A DNA stretch of 64,000 nt from CAMDPA01 sp965223035 (GCA_965223035.1 OZ244980.1:4774001-4838000), one strand, 5' to 3'; shown: positions 53,524 to 62,547, numbered from the stretch's first letter. The notes: generated from the letters alone by a model not told the origin. Numbers and translations are program-made.

Positions 53524-54032
53524 CGTCGTCGTCGTCGTCGCCGTCACCGCCAACCGCGCGTGCGACCGCATCGAACCGGGAGCCGGCGTGCAAGCAGCGG
53601 CTGCGCTTGTGGTTAGCAATGCTGCGGTCAACGCGCGCCGTCGAGGCGGAACTGCGCAAGCGCATGCGCGTGACGTTCAATCGCACACTTCCCCAGTTCG
53701 ACGTGCTGGCAGTGCTTGCCCGTAACGGCGGCACGGCCACCATGACAAAACTCTCACGCGCGTTAATGGTGTCGAACGGCAACGTCACCGGCATCATCGA
53801 TCGATTGGTCAGTGAGGGCCTGGTCTCGCGCGCCGCGACCGCCAACGATCGGCGCACGGTGATGATCAGCCTGACGCGGGAGGGCGCGGCCAGCTTCGAG
53901 GTGATGGCCGGTACGCACCAAGCCTGGATCAATGAGTTGCTGTTTGACGTCAATAACGCCGAAGCCAGTCAGATGACGGACCGTCTCAAACGCCTGGCCC
54001 GGCGGACGCGACAGGGAGGAGATGGCAGATGA
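53520..54032 (+). CDS. MarR-family transcriptional regulator
   Basis: A 170-residue regulator. After a serine-rich tail the winged helix is clear: LPQFDVLAVLARNGG, MTKLSRALMVSNGNVTGIIDRLVSEGLVSR, and the wing ATANDRRTVMISLTREG. MarR proteins of this kind often respond to aromatic acids or their CoA esters. AGGAGG lies 7 bases before ATG 53520. Its gene overlaps those on both sides by ATGA, so it is expressed with the enzymes it probably controls. Confidence 0.88.
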   Translation: MTSSSSSPSPPTARATASNREPACKQRLRLWLAMLRSTRAVEAELRKRMRVTFNRTLPQFDVLAVLARNGGTATMTKLSRALMVSNGNVTGIIDRLVSEGLVSRAATANDRRTVMISLTREGAASFEVMAGTHQAWINELLFDVNNAEASQMTDRLKRLARRTRQGGDGR

Positions 54033-54850
54033 CCTCACGAGCACTACCTGCAGATTGGCAACCGCGCCACTTCAATTGGCGGCGCGAGGGCAAAATCGCG
54101 ATCATTCAGCTCAATCGACCCGAACGCAAGAATCCGTTGACCTTCGAGTCCTATGCTGAATTGCGCGACACGTTCCGCGCTCTGGTCGACACCGAAGACG
54201 TCAAAGCCGTCTTGGTGGCACCTAATGGTGGCAACTTCTGTTCCGGCGGCGACGTCCATGACATCATCAAGCCGCTACTCGACAGGGATATGAAAGGGCT
54301 GTTGGCTTTCACGCGCATGACCGGTGACCTGGTGAAGGCCATGCGCGCGTGTCCGCAGCCGATCGTAGCCGCCGTCGACGGCGTGTGCGTGGGCGCCGGT
54401 GCGATGATCGCGCTGGCCGCAGATATCAGGCTTGGAACGGCCGAGGCCAAGACCGCGTTCTTATTCTCGCGCGTCGGGCTGGCTGGTTGCGATATGGGGG
54501 CGTGTGCGATGTTGCCGCGCGTGATCGGACAAGGCCGCGCCTCTGAATTGTTGTTTACCGGCCGCTCGATGACCGCGCAGGAAGGGGAGCGCTGGGGGTT
54601 CTTCAATCGCCTGGTCGACAGTGCCCAGCTCGAGGTGGAAGGCATCGCACTGGCCGAACGTCTGGGGGATGGGCCGACCTTTGCGCACGGCATCACCAAG
54701 ACGATGCTCAATCAAGAATGGTCGATGTCGCTGGACCAGGCCATTGAAGCGGAAGCTCAGGCGCAAGCCATTTGCATGAAAACGGTGGATTTCAAGCGTG
54801 CATATGACGCCTTCGCCGCCAAGCAAACCCCTCGCTTCGAGGGCAACTGA
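54029..54850 (+). CDS. Enoyl-CoA hydratase/isomerase family protein
   Basis: A 273-residue crotonase-fold enzyme. IIQLNRPERKNPLTFESY, then GGNFCSGGDVHDI forms the oxyanion pocket, and AAVDGVCVGAGAMIALAADIRLG is the second conserved block. The position of the usual catalytic glutamates is occupied by SRVGLAGCDMGA, so the reaction may be isomerisation or C-C cleavage rather than hydration. Part of the aryl-CoA cluster. Confidence 0.87.
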   Translation: MTSRALPADWQPRHFNWRREGKIAIIQLNRPERKNPLTFESYAELRDTFRALVDTEDVKAVLVAPNGGNFCSGGDVHDIIKPLLDRDMKGLLAFTRMTGDLVKAMRACPQPIVAAVDGVCVGAGAMIALAADIRLGTAEAKTAFLFSRVGLAGCDMGACAMLPRVIGQGRASELLFTGRSMTAQEGERWGFFNRLVDSAQLEVEGIALAERLGDGPTFAHGITKTMLNQEWSMSLDQAIEAEAQAQAICMKTVDFKRAYDAFAAKQTPRFEGN

Positions 54851-54864
54851 AGGAGGTTCTCGCG

Positions 54865-56031
54865 GTGGCGGATACGTCTTTCTTATCCTGGCCCATGTTC
54901 GCGGCGCATCACCGGGAACTGGCTGCCAATCTGGATGCGTGGGCAACGCGCAATCTTAACACTGTCGATCACGCCAACGCAGAGCAAGCCTGCCGCAAAC
55001 TGGTCGCCCTGCTCGGTCGCGACGGCTGGCTGAAGTACAGCGCGCCCGAACCCGGCCAAGCGACCGCCGGCCTCGATGTGCGATCGTTGGCGCTGATCCG
55101 GGAAACGCTGGCGCGCCATGACGGCCTTGCCGACTTTGCGTTTGCGATGCAGGGGCTGGGGGCTGGACCGATCTCGCTGTTTGGCACCACCGATCAGCGC
55201 TGGACCTGGTTATCACGGACGCGGGATGGTGACGCGATCGCGGCTTTTGCCCTCACCGAGCCGGCTTCCGGATCCGACGTCGCCAACATCACCACCTGCG
55301 CCCGGCGGGACGGCGATGGTTACGTGATCGAGGGGGAGAAGACCTGGATCTCGAATGGTCCCATCGCCGATCTCCTGGTGGTATTCGCTCGCACCGGCGA
55401 GGCACCTGGCGCACGAGGTCTATCTGCGTTCATCGTTCCGGGGGATACGCCGGGGCTGGAGATCGCCGAGCGGCTCGAGGTGATCGCACCGCATCCGCTA
55501 GCGCGGCTGAAATTTGCTGGCTGCAGAGTACCGATCAGCGCTATGATCGGCGCCCCAGGGCAGGGCTTTCGCATCGCCATGGCGACGCTCGATGTGTTTC
55601 GCGCCACGGTCGGCGCCGCCGCGCTCGGCTTTGCCCGGCGCGCGTTTGACGCGGCGGTGGAACGCGCGAGCACGCGTGAGCTTTTTGGCGCCCCGCTCGG
55701 TGAGCTGCAAATGGTTCAGGGCCACATCGCCGATATGGCGCTTCAAGTCGATGCCAGCGCGCTGTTGGTCTACCGGGCGGCGTGGACTAAGGACCAGGGC
55801 GCACCGCGCGTCACCCGTGAGGCGGCGATGGCAAAGCTTTACGCGACCGAGGCTGCGCAGCGGGTGATCGACGCGAGCGTCCAATTGCACGGCGGTGATG
55901 GCGTACGATCAGGCCACATTGCGGAACGGCTTTACCGAGAAATCCGCGCGTTGCGAATTTATGAAGGAGCCTCCGATGTTCAAAAAGTGGTTATCGCGCG
56001 ATCCGTCCTGCCCCCAACGGGCGGCAGATGA
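54865..56031 (+). CDS. Acyl-CoA dehydrogenase
   Basis: A 388-residue flavoenzyme. AFALTEPASGSDVANI and EGEKTWISNGPIADLLVVFAR are the FAD-binding blocks; QLHGGDGVRSGHIAERLYREIRALRIYEGAS ends the protein with the catalytic glutamate in IYEGAS. GTG 54865 follows AGGAGG. Its end overlaps the ligase start by 56 bases in another frame. Confidence 0.9.
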   Translation: MADTSFLSWPMFAAHHRELAANLDAWATRNLNTVDHANAEQACRKLVALLGRDGWLKYSAPEPGQATAGLDVRSLALIRETLARHDGLADFAFAMQGLGAGPISLFGTTDQRWTWLSRTRDGDAIAAFALTEPASGSDVANITTCARRDGDGYVIEGEKTWISNGPIADLLVVFARTGEAPGARGLSAFIVPGDTPGLEIAERLEVIAPHPLARLKFAGCRVPISAMIGAPGQGFRIAMATLDVFRATVGAAALGFARRAFDAAVERASTRELFGAPLGELQMVQGHIADMALQVDASALLVYRAAWTKDQGAPRVTREAAMAKLYATEAAQRVIDASVQLHGGDGVRSGHIAERLYREIRALRIYEGASDVQKVVIARSVLPPTGGR

Positions 56032-57694
56032 GGCAACAGCCAGGTCGTCTGGGCAGGTTGGCGGCCGCGCCGATTTGGGACCGAGCGGGCACATCGATAG
56101 CTTTGCGCGCGACAACCTGCCGCCCGCCGATCAGTGGCCGGAATTCATGCTCGACCGGCCGGAATTTCAGTATCCAGACTACATCAACGCCGGCTATGAA
56201 TTGACCGACCGGATGGTGGAGCAGGGCCACGGCGATCGCATCGCCTTGATCGGCAACGGCCGGCGCAGAACCTACAAGGAGTTGACGGACTGGTCCAACC
56301 GTCTCGCCAATGCCCTGACCGACACTTACGGCGTCAAGCCCGGCCAGCGCGTACTGATCCGCTCAGGCAATAGTCCGGCCTTGGTCGCGGCTTGGCTGGC
56401 GGCGACCAAGGCCGGCGCAGTGGTGGTCAACACCATGCCGATGTTGCGCGCGGCCGAGCTGGCGAAAATCGTCGACAAAGCAGAGGTCGCGTTGGCGCTG
56501 TGCGACAGCCGCATTTCGGACGAGCTGGTTGCCTGCGCCAAACACAGTCGCTTCTTGAAGCACGTGGTGGGCTTCGATGGCACGCAGAACCACGACGCAG
56601 AACTTGACCGGGTCGCGCTCGATAAGCCGGTCCAATATGAAACGGTGCGCACCGGGCGCGATGATGTCGCGCTGCTGGGCTTCACGTCCGGAACCACCGG
56701 CGAGCCGAAAGGGACAATGCATTTCCATCGCGATCTGCTGATCATCGCAGATGGCTATGCACGCGAGGTGCTGGGCGTGACGCCAGACGATGTGTTCGTC
56801 GGCTCGCCGCCGCTGGCCTTCACATTCGGGTTGGGTGGCTTGGCCATCTTCCCGTTGCGGTTCGGGGCCACCGCGACGCTTTTGGAGAACGCCTCGCCGG
56901 CCAACATGATCGAGATCATCGAAACCTACAAGGCCACCGTTTGCTTCACCGCGCCAACCGCCTATCGCGCCATGTTGGCCGCGATGGAACAAGGCGCCGA
57001 TCTCTCCTCGCTGCGGCTGGCGGTTTCGGCCGGGGAGACACTGCCGGCACCGGTGTTTGAGGATTGGACCCGAAAGACCGGCAAGCCGATCCTGGATGGC
57101 ATTGGCTCCACCGAGATGTTGCACATCTTTATCACCAATCGCATTGGCGACGCCTACCCCGCATCGACCGGCCGGCCGGTGACCGGCTACGAGGCCAAGA
57201 TCGTCGATGAAAATATGCAGGAGGTGGCAGACGAGGAGATCGGCAAACTGGCCGTGCGGGGGCCGACGGGCTGCCGCTATCTGGCCGATGCGCGCCAGGC
57301 CAGCTACGTGCGAGACGGTTGGAATTTGACCGGCGACGCCTTCCGGCGCGACCGCGAGGGCCGGTTCCACTTTGCGGCCCGTACTGATGATATGATCATC
57401 TCCTCCGGCTACAACATCGCCGGTCCTGAAGTTGAGGCGGCGTTGCTGGCCCACGCCGACGTGGTCGAGTGCGCCGTTATCGGTGCGCCGGACGAGGAGC
57501 GGGGTCAGATCGTCCAGGCGCACGTGGTCTTGCACGCCGGCGTCGCGGGCGATGAAGCGTGCGTGCATCGGCTGCAGGACCACGTTAAGGCGACGATTGC
57601 GCCTTACAAATACCCCAGGTCGATCAAATTCGTCGATGCGCTACCGAAGACCTCGACGGGCAAGATTCAGCGCTTTCGCCTGAAGCAGGTGTAG
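55976..57694 (+). CDS. Aryl-CoA ligase, 2-aminobenzoate/benzoate-CoA ligase type
   Basis: A 572-residue AMP-forming ligase. SFARDNLPPADQWPEF near the N-terminus and GYELTDRMVEQG are typical of 2-aminobenzoate-CoA ligases; the ATP loop is FTSGTTGEPKGTM, the A5 block DGIGSTEMLHIF, the hinge ARTDDMIISSGYNIAG and the catalytic lysine in KTSTGKIQR. ATG 55976 has AAGGAG 6 bases upstream; ATG 55961 is in frame. It activates the aromatic acid for the pathway. The family suggests anthranilate or benzoate, but the exact acid is inferred. Confidence 0.85.
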   Translation: MFKKWLSRDPSCPQRAADEATARSSGQVGGRADLGPSGHIDSFARDNLPPADQWPEFMLDRPEFQYPDYINAGYELTDRMVEQGHGDRIALIGNGRRRTYKELTDWSNRLANALTDTYGVKPGQRVLIRSGNSPALVAAWLAATKAGAVVVNTMPMLRAAELAKIVDKAEVALALCDSRISDELVACAKHSRFLKHVVGFDGTQNHDAELDRVALDKPVQYETVRTGRDDVALLGFTSGTTGEPKGTMHFHRDLLIIADGYAREVLGVTPDDVFVGSPPLAFTFGLGGLAIFPLRFGATATLLENASPANMIEIIETYKATVCFTAPTAYRAMLAAMEQGADLSSLRLAVSAGETLPAPVFEDWTRKTGKPILDGIGSTEMLHIFITNRIGDAYPASTGRPVTGYEAKIVDENMQEVADEEIGKLAVRGPTGCRYLADARQASYVRDGWNLTGDAFRRDREGRFHFAARTDDMIISSGYNIAGPEVEAALLAHADVVECAVIGAPDEERGQIVQAHVVLHAGVAGDEACVHRLQDHVKATIAPYKYPRSIKFVDALPKTSTGKIQRFRLKQV

Positions 57695-57719
57695 CGCATC
57701 ATCGCGCGCGTCGCGCCGA

Positions 57720-57774
57720 GAGCAACCTGCCTTTAATCGGGATCGGAACGTTCCCGATTAAAGGCAGGTTGCTC
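57720..57774. repeat. Family A palindromic repeat, copy A10 (most perfect hairpin)
   Basis: GAGCAACCTGCCTTTAATCGG and its exact reverse complement pair over at least 22 bp around an 11-base loop. Right TA at 57775-57776; the left TA is missing. It lies between the ligase and RidA genes. Confidence 0.9.
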
Positions 57775-57795
57775 TAGCATCGACACGCAGTCAAC

Positions 57796-57837
57796 GATCC
57801 CGAGTGAAGCGATTGGGATCCCGAGTGAAGCGATTGG
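57796..57837. repeat. Two direct copies of a 21-bp repeat
   Basis: GATCCCGAGTGAAGCGATTGG at 57796-57816 is repeated exactly at 57817-57837, ending 2 bases before the RidA start codon. The second copy supplies the GTGAAG that could serve as a weak ribosome site. Confidence 0.85.
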
Positions 57838-57839
57838 CA

Positions 57840-58253
57840 ATGATCATGGGTGAACACACTGCAAAACAGTTGCAGCCGAGCGACTGGGCAACACCGAAGG
57901 GCTATGCCAACGGTATCGAAGCCCGCGGCCGGCAGGTCTTTATCGCGGGTCAAATCGGTTGGAATGGCCAGTGCGTGTTCGAGACCGACGATTTCGTGGC
58001 GCAGGTCGAGCAGGCGCTTTTGAATATCGTTGCGGTCCTGGCCGAGGCCGGCGGCCATCCCGCCCATCTTGTGCGGCTCACCTGGTACGTGACAGACAAG
58101 CGTGAATACCAAGCGCGCCAGCGGGAGGTGGGCGAAGCCTATCGACGAACGATCGGCCGTCACTTCCCGGCGATGACCTTGATCGTGGTGGCCGACCTGC
58201 TTGAAGACAGGGCCAAGGTGGAAATCGAGGCGACCGCCGTCATTCCGGATTGA
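57840..58253 (+). CDS. RidA/YjgF family protein
   Basis: A 137-residue RidA-fold protein. ARGRQVFIAGQIGWN opens the fold and AMTLIVVADLLEDRAKVEIEATAVI closes it; a typical RidA arginine near the C-terminus is replaced (LLEDRAKVEIEA is the corresponding stretch). RidA proteins hydrolyse reactive imines or enamines; members occur in 2-aminobenzoyl-CoA gene sets, where they may remove the amino group after dearomatisation. ATG 57840 or 57846. Its end overlaps the convergent AceE-like gene by 14 bases. Confidence 0.82.
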   Translation: MIMGEHTAKQLQPSDWATPKGYANGIEARGRQVFIAGQIGWNGQCVFETDDFVAQVEQALLNIVAVLAEAGGHPAHLVRLTWYVTDKREYQARQREVGEAYRRTIGRHFPAMTLIVVADLLEDRAKVEIEATAVIPD

Positions 58254-60663
58254 GGGCGGCCTGCTGTTGGTTAGCTCCAATGGCGGCGGCGACGATCGCG
58301 TCCGCGTCAAGACCATGCGCCCGATAAAGATCGACGATGTCCGCGGATTGGCCGAATTGGCGCACTCCCAGCGACCGGCTGGGATGGCCGGCAACGGCGC
58401 CGATCCAAGACAACGTCGCCGGATGCGCATCCATCACGCACACCACCCGCGCCGCCTGATCCAGCTGGCCCAACAGCAGCGCTATGTGCGAATCGGGGCC
58501 ATGGTCCAGCCAATCGGCGTGGAGCCGCGCCGGCGAGGTCACCGCCAATAGACCCGCGCCGGGGTGATCGACCGTCAAACGCTGGTGGGCGTCGATCGCC
58601 TCAGGCGCGACGGCACCACAATAGACGATGGCCATGTCGGCCGCGCCGGCGGGCGGATTGACCCAATAGCCGCCGGCGATGATCTCCGCATAAAGCGCGT
58701 CGGTCATCGACCGCGCCGGCTGCTCGATGGCCCGGGTCGACAGACGCAGATAAACGGAGCCGCCGTCGCGTCGTTGCATATGCTGGAAGCCCCAAGCCAT
58801 GATCCGCGCCAGCTCATCGGCATAGGCCGGCTCGAAGGCGTCCAACCCGGGAATGGCCATGCCCGTTAGCGGTGTACCGACAGACTGGTGCGCGCCCCCT
58901 TCCGGCGCCAGGGTAATCCCGGATGGCGTCCCGACCAGCATGAAGCGGGCATCTTGATAACAGGCGTAGATGAGGGCATCGAGCCCACGGTACACGAACG
59001 GATCATAGACCGTGCCCACCGGAAGCAATCGCTCGCCGAACAGCGGCTCGGACAGACCCATGGCCGCCAGCATCAAGAACAGGTTGTTTTCGGCAATGCC
59101 CAACTCGACGTGCTGACCCTTGGGATGCTGCAGCCACTTCAGCGGCGAAGCCACCTGCTCGTCGCGAAACACGTCGGCGCGCTGTGCGCGATGAAACACG
59201 CCACGCCGATTGATGAAGCCTGCCAGATTGGTCGACACGGCCACATCCGGCGAGGTGGTCACCAGACGGTGGGCAAGCGCGCTGTCGGCCTTGCCGAGCT
59301 CGGCCATGATCGCGCCGAATGCCGCTTGGGTCGACGTCCTGTTGTCGCCGGGCGGGGGTAATCCTCCCTTGATCACGGTCGGGCTGCGCGCCTGCTTGGT
59401 GGGGCGGGCGCGCCAACCAACGCGCGCCAGGAACGCTTCAAGATCCGCGGCCGGCAGCTCAAGGCCGGCGTAGGGCGCCCACTCCTCGCCCTCGGCAATG
59501 CCCCAGGCCTGACGCAGTCCATCGATCTGGGTGGGCGTCATCAGGCCGGCGTGATTGTCACGGTGACCGGCAAGCGGCGTCCCATAGCCCTTGATGGTGT
59601 AGGCGATGAAACAGTGCGGGATCTCGTCGTCGGCCGCCGCGAAGGCATCCAACAGCGTCTCGAGATCGTGCCCACCGAGGTTGGTCATTAGCCGGGCGAG
59701 GCCGGCATCATCATAGGTATCCAGCAGCTCGCCGAGACCGCTGGTGCCGGCCAAGTCTTGGCTCAGCCGCTCGCGCCAGGCCGCGCCGCCCTTGAACACC
59801 AGAGCTGAGTAAAGCGAGTTCGGACAGGCATCGATCCATTGCTTGAGGGCGCCTCCAGCCGGCCCTTGGAACGCGGCCGTCAGCGCCTTGCCATACTTCA
59901 AGTTCAAGACCCGCCAGCCGACGGTGTCGAAAAACTCGGTGATTTTCTGAAACAGATTGTCGTTGACCGTGCCATCGAGGCTGTGGCGGTTGTAGTCGAT
60001 GATCCACCACAAATTGCGAACGTCGTGTTTCCAGCCCTCGAGCAGCGCCTCGAACACGTTGCCCTCATCCAGCTCGGCATCGCCCATGATCGCGATCATG
60101 CGGCCGGTCTCAAGATCCGGCAGGCGCGCTTGCAGGTAGTCCTGTACAATCGATGCAAACAACGTCGTGCCGACACCCAGACCGACCGAGCCGGTCGAAA
60201 AATCAATGCCGCCGTCGTCCTTGGTGCGCGACGGATAGGCCTGGGCCCCTCCCAACGCGCGAAATCGTTGTAAACTCTCGAGCGATTGGCGGCCCAACAG
60301 ATAATTGATCGCGTGCAGGACGGGCGACGCATGCGGCTTGACGGCGACACGGTCCTGGGCCCTGAGCGCATTGAAAAATAGCGCGGTCATCAGCGTCGCC
60401 GCCGATGCACACGATGCCTGATGGCCACCGACCTTCAATCCATCGCGGTTGGGCCGCAGATGATTGGCATGGTGGATCATCCAGCTGGACAGCCACAACA
60501 CCTTGCGCTCCAGCTGGGATAGGATGTCGAGGTCGCGAACGTCCCTGGACCCAACCTGTTCGGCGCCCAAAACCGGGTCGGTGTCGTCCAAGGCCGCGCG
60601 ATTGAGCCGCGCGAAATACCGCATTCCAGGGCGCGAACCTGGCCCAGGCTCAGTGGCGCTCAT
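58240..60663 (-). CDS. Homodimeric TPP-dependent 2-oxo-acid dehydrogenase E1 (AceE/MdeB-like)
   Basis: An 807-residue transketolase-type E1. GGHQASCASAATLMTALFF, the TPP motif GDAELDEGNVFEALLEG, and VELGIAENNLFLMLAAMGLS of the pyrimidine domain are clear. It is shorter than AceE (about 890 residues) and resembles MdeB, the 2-ketobutyrate dehydrogenase E1 of methionine breakdown in Pseudomonas putida. There mdeB lies next to the divergent Lrp-type mdeR; the gene at 60894 has the same arrangement. No E2 or methionine lyase is adjacent. Confidence 0.82.
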   Translation of the reverse strand: MSATEPGPGSRPGMRYFARLNRAALDDTDPVLGAEQVGSRDVRDLDILSQLERKVLWLSSWMIHHANHLRPNRDGLKVGGHQASCASAATLMTALFFNALRAQDRVAVKPHASPVLHAINYLLGRQSLESLQRFRALGGAQAYPSRTKDDGGIDFSTGSVGLGVGTTLFASIVQDYLQARLPDLETGRMIAIMGDAELDEGNVFEALLEGWKHDVRNLWWIIDYNRHSLDGTVNDNLFQKITEFFDTVGWRVLNLKYGKALTAAFQGPAGGALKQWIDACPNSLYSALVFKGGAAWRERLSQDLAGTSGLGELLDTYDDAGLARLMTNLGGHDLETLLDAFAAADDEIPHCFIAYTIKGYGTPLAGHRDNHAGLMTPTQIDGLRQAWGIAEGEEWAPYAGLELPAADLEAFLARVGWRARPTKQARSPTVIKGGLPPPGDNRTSTQAAFGAIMAELGKADSALAHRLVTTSPDVAVSTNLAGFINRRGVFHRAQRADVFRDEQVASPLKWLQHPKGQHVELGIAENNLFLMLAAMGLSEPLFGERLLPVGTVYDPFVYRGLDALIYACYQDARFMLVGTPSGITLAPEGGAHQSVGTPLTGMAIPGLDAFEPAYADELARIMAWGFQHMQRRDGGSVYLRLSTRAIEQPARSMTDALYAEIIAGGYWVNPPAGAADMAIVYCGAVAPEAIDAHQRLTVDHPGAGLLAVTSPARLHADWLDHGPDSHIALLLGQLDQAARVVCVMDAHPATLSWIGAVAGHPSRSLGVRQFGQSADIVDLYRAHGLDADAIVAAAIGANQQQAALNPE

Positions 60664-60893
60664 ACCAACGTCTCACCAAAACATCGGTCCGCGTGGGGCG
60701 GACACATCTGCCGTTATCCCGGTTGCGCTGCCGACGCATCGACCGCGCCGGATTCGACCGGGCAGCGACGGAGCAAGGCATCCGACCAGCCCGACCTTAG
60801 CGCAATTTGCCGGGGCGAATCCTAGCGATTTTTATCATAATTCCTGATAGTTTTAGCTGAATCTCGCAAACTTCTCAATAAGGAAGACCAATT
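60664..60893. promoter_or_regulatory. Divergent promoter with a candidate Lrp operator
   Basis: The AT-rich part 60828-60860 contains TATCA-N7-TGATA (60833-60849), an inverted repeat of the kind bound by Lrp/AsnC proteins, 45 bases before the lrp-type start codon. AAGGAAG precedes ATG 60894. Confidence 0.5.
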
Positions 60894-61364
60894 ATGCCTT
60901 CGGCGCGCCTCGACCAGATCGACCGCGAAATCCTGAAATTGCTGCAGACCAATGCCCGTGTCGCCAACGTCGAGCTGTCCGAGCATGTGGGCCTATCGCC
61001 CTCGCCGTGCGCGCGGCGGATCGCGCGGCTGGAAGCGGACGGAATCATCACGCGGTATGCCACCGTCATCAATCAAAAGGCGGTCGGCCTGCCGGTCAGC
61101 GTGTTCGTATCCGTCACCTTGGAGCGCCAGGTGGAAGGGGCGCTGGAAACGTTCGAAAATGCCATATTGCGCCGGCCGGAAGTGATGGAATGCTATTTGA
61201 TGACGGGGGAAGCAGACTATCTGTTGCGCGTCGTGATGTGCGATCTGGACGCCTATCAGCGATTTCTGATTGAACACCTGACCCGCGTGCCGGGCATCGC
61301 CAACATCAAGTCGAGCTTTGCGTTGAAGCAGGTGGCCTACCGAACCGAGCTGCCGATTCCGTAA
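60894..61364 (+). CDS. Lrp/AsnC-family transcriptional regulator
   Basis: A 156-residue regulator. RLDQIDREILKLLQTNARV opens the helix-turn-helix (VELSEHVGLSPSPCARRIARLEADGII); the RAM ligand domain follows with VMECYLMTGEADYLLRVVMCDLDAY. These proteins usually respond to amino acids. It is divergent from the AceE/MdeB-like gene, its likely target, and probably autoregulated through the shared spacer. Confidence 0.92.
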   Translation: MPSARLDQIDREILKLLQTNARVANVELSEHVGLSPSPCARRIARLEADGIITRYATVINQKAVGLPVSVFVSVTLERQVEGALETFENAILRRPEVMECYLMTGEADYLLRVVMCDLDAYQRFLIEHLTRVPGIANIKSSFALKQVAYRTELPIP

Positions 61365-61492
61365 CAGACCCCGCAATGGTCCGATCCCAGACCGACAGCA
61401 TTGTGATCGCATTTCCGCCGGCGGTCGCTGCGAGCCAACGCGGCCGCAAACTGATACGGGACGTCGGGCAACCCGAGCGCCCCGCAAAATGA

Positions 61493-61534
61493 CACCATGG
61501 GTCGGACGCGAACATCCGGATCCAACCCATGGTG
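61493..61534. terminator. Possible transcript-end hairpin
   Basis: CACCATGGGT (61493-61502) and ACCCATGGTG (61525-61534) form a perfect 10-bp inverted repeat with a 22-base loop between the convergent lrp-type and TAXI receptor genes. No T-tract follows, so a rho-independent role is uncertain. Confidence 0.4.
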
Positions 61535-61572
61535 CCGTCAATGGCTGTCACCTGAGGCGAAACCCCGCGCCG

Positions 61573-62547
61573 CTATTCGGCGACCTTCATCCCAAGTTCC
61601 TTATAGGCCTTGATCGCACCGGGGTGATAGGGCGCCAGTTTGATCATGCCCATCTCTTCCCGCTTGTTGCGCTTGAAGGTCGGCATGCTCTTGGCCAGCA
61701 TCTCCTGGTTCTGCACCAGCGCCTTGGTCACCTTGTAGACGACGTCTGGGTTGGTGTCTTTGCCGGTCAGCATCACATAGGCCATCTGCACGACGTGGGT
61801 CGGCTGCGGGATGCCCGGCATCTTGGTGTTGGCTTCCTTGACGATATCCAACGCCGGCGCAAGCTCCTTAAATCGCGCAAGGGCGTCTTTTGACCGATCA
61901 AGATCCAGATAGCGGATCCCGCCGCGGTTGCGCAGCTGGTTGTTGATCTTGCGCGCCAGTCCAGATCCGACCGGTACCCAGGCGATGTCGGTTTTGCCTT
62001 CGCCGAGCGCGAGTGCGCCTTTGGCGATGCCGGACACCGGCACTGCGGTAAAGTCCGCGTAACTGACGCCGCCATTGGCCAGGGTCGCACCAAGGAAGTC
62101 CTGGATGATCGCCAGCGAGGTGTACTGCGTGCCGATCCGCTTGCCCTTGTATTTCTTCAGGTCGCCGATCTTCTGAAGGCCAGAGTCGGCGACCACGGCG
62201 GGGCCGGAGCGCAACGGGAACATGGCGCCAACCATGCGCAAGTTCGCCTGTTTTCTTCCCTTGAACGTGCCGACGCCGTCCATCGCGTGCTGCAGCTCGC
62301 CACCGTTGGTGAAGCCGAACGGGATCTCACCGCGATTGAGCATCGGGATGTAGGTGGTTGAGCCGGCCATCGGCTGGGTGCGCGCGGTGATTTCGGTCTT
62401 GGCGGTCACCACCTTGGCGACGGCGATGCCGGTGCGGTAGCCCAATGTTCCTTGCGGATTGGTGGCCACACCGACGACTTGAGCCGCAGCGGCGCCGCCC
62501 AACGCCATCGTCGCGGCGAAAACCGTCAGTCCATGGATTGATGTCAT
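61573..62547 (-). CDS. TAXI-family TRAP transporter solute receptor
   Basis: A 324-residue periplasmic binding protein. The first 22 residues are a signal peptide ending AAAAQ. Then GTLGYRTGIAVAKVV, PMLNRGEIPFGFTNGGE, FPLRSGPAVVADSG, KGKRIGTQYTS, and YHPGAIKAYKELG near the end, characteristic of TAXI receptors. GGGAG lies 6 bases before ATG 62547. The ligand may be a dicarboxylate or amino acid. It lies 80 bases after the TRAP permease gene, same direction. Confidence 0.9.
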   Translation of the reverse strand: MTSIHGLTVFAATMALGGAAAAQVVGVATNPQGTLGYRTGIAVAKVVTAKTEITARTQPMAGSTTYIPMLNRGEIPFGFTNGGELQHAMDGVGTFKGRKQANLRMVGAMFPLRSGPAVVADSGLQKIGDLKKYKGKRIGTQYTSLAIIQDFLGATLANGGVSYADFTAVPVSGIAKGALALGEGKTDIAWVPVGSGLARKINNQLRNRGGIRYLDLDRSKDALARFKELAPALDIVKEANTKMPGIPQPTHVVQMAYVMLTGKDTNPDVVYKVTKALVQNQEMLAKSMPTFKRNKREEMGMIKLAPYHPGAIKAYKELGMKVAE

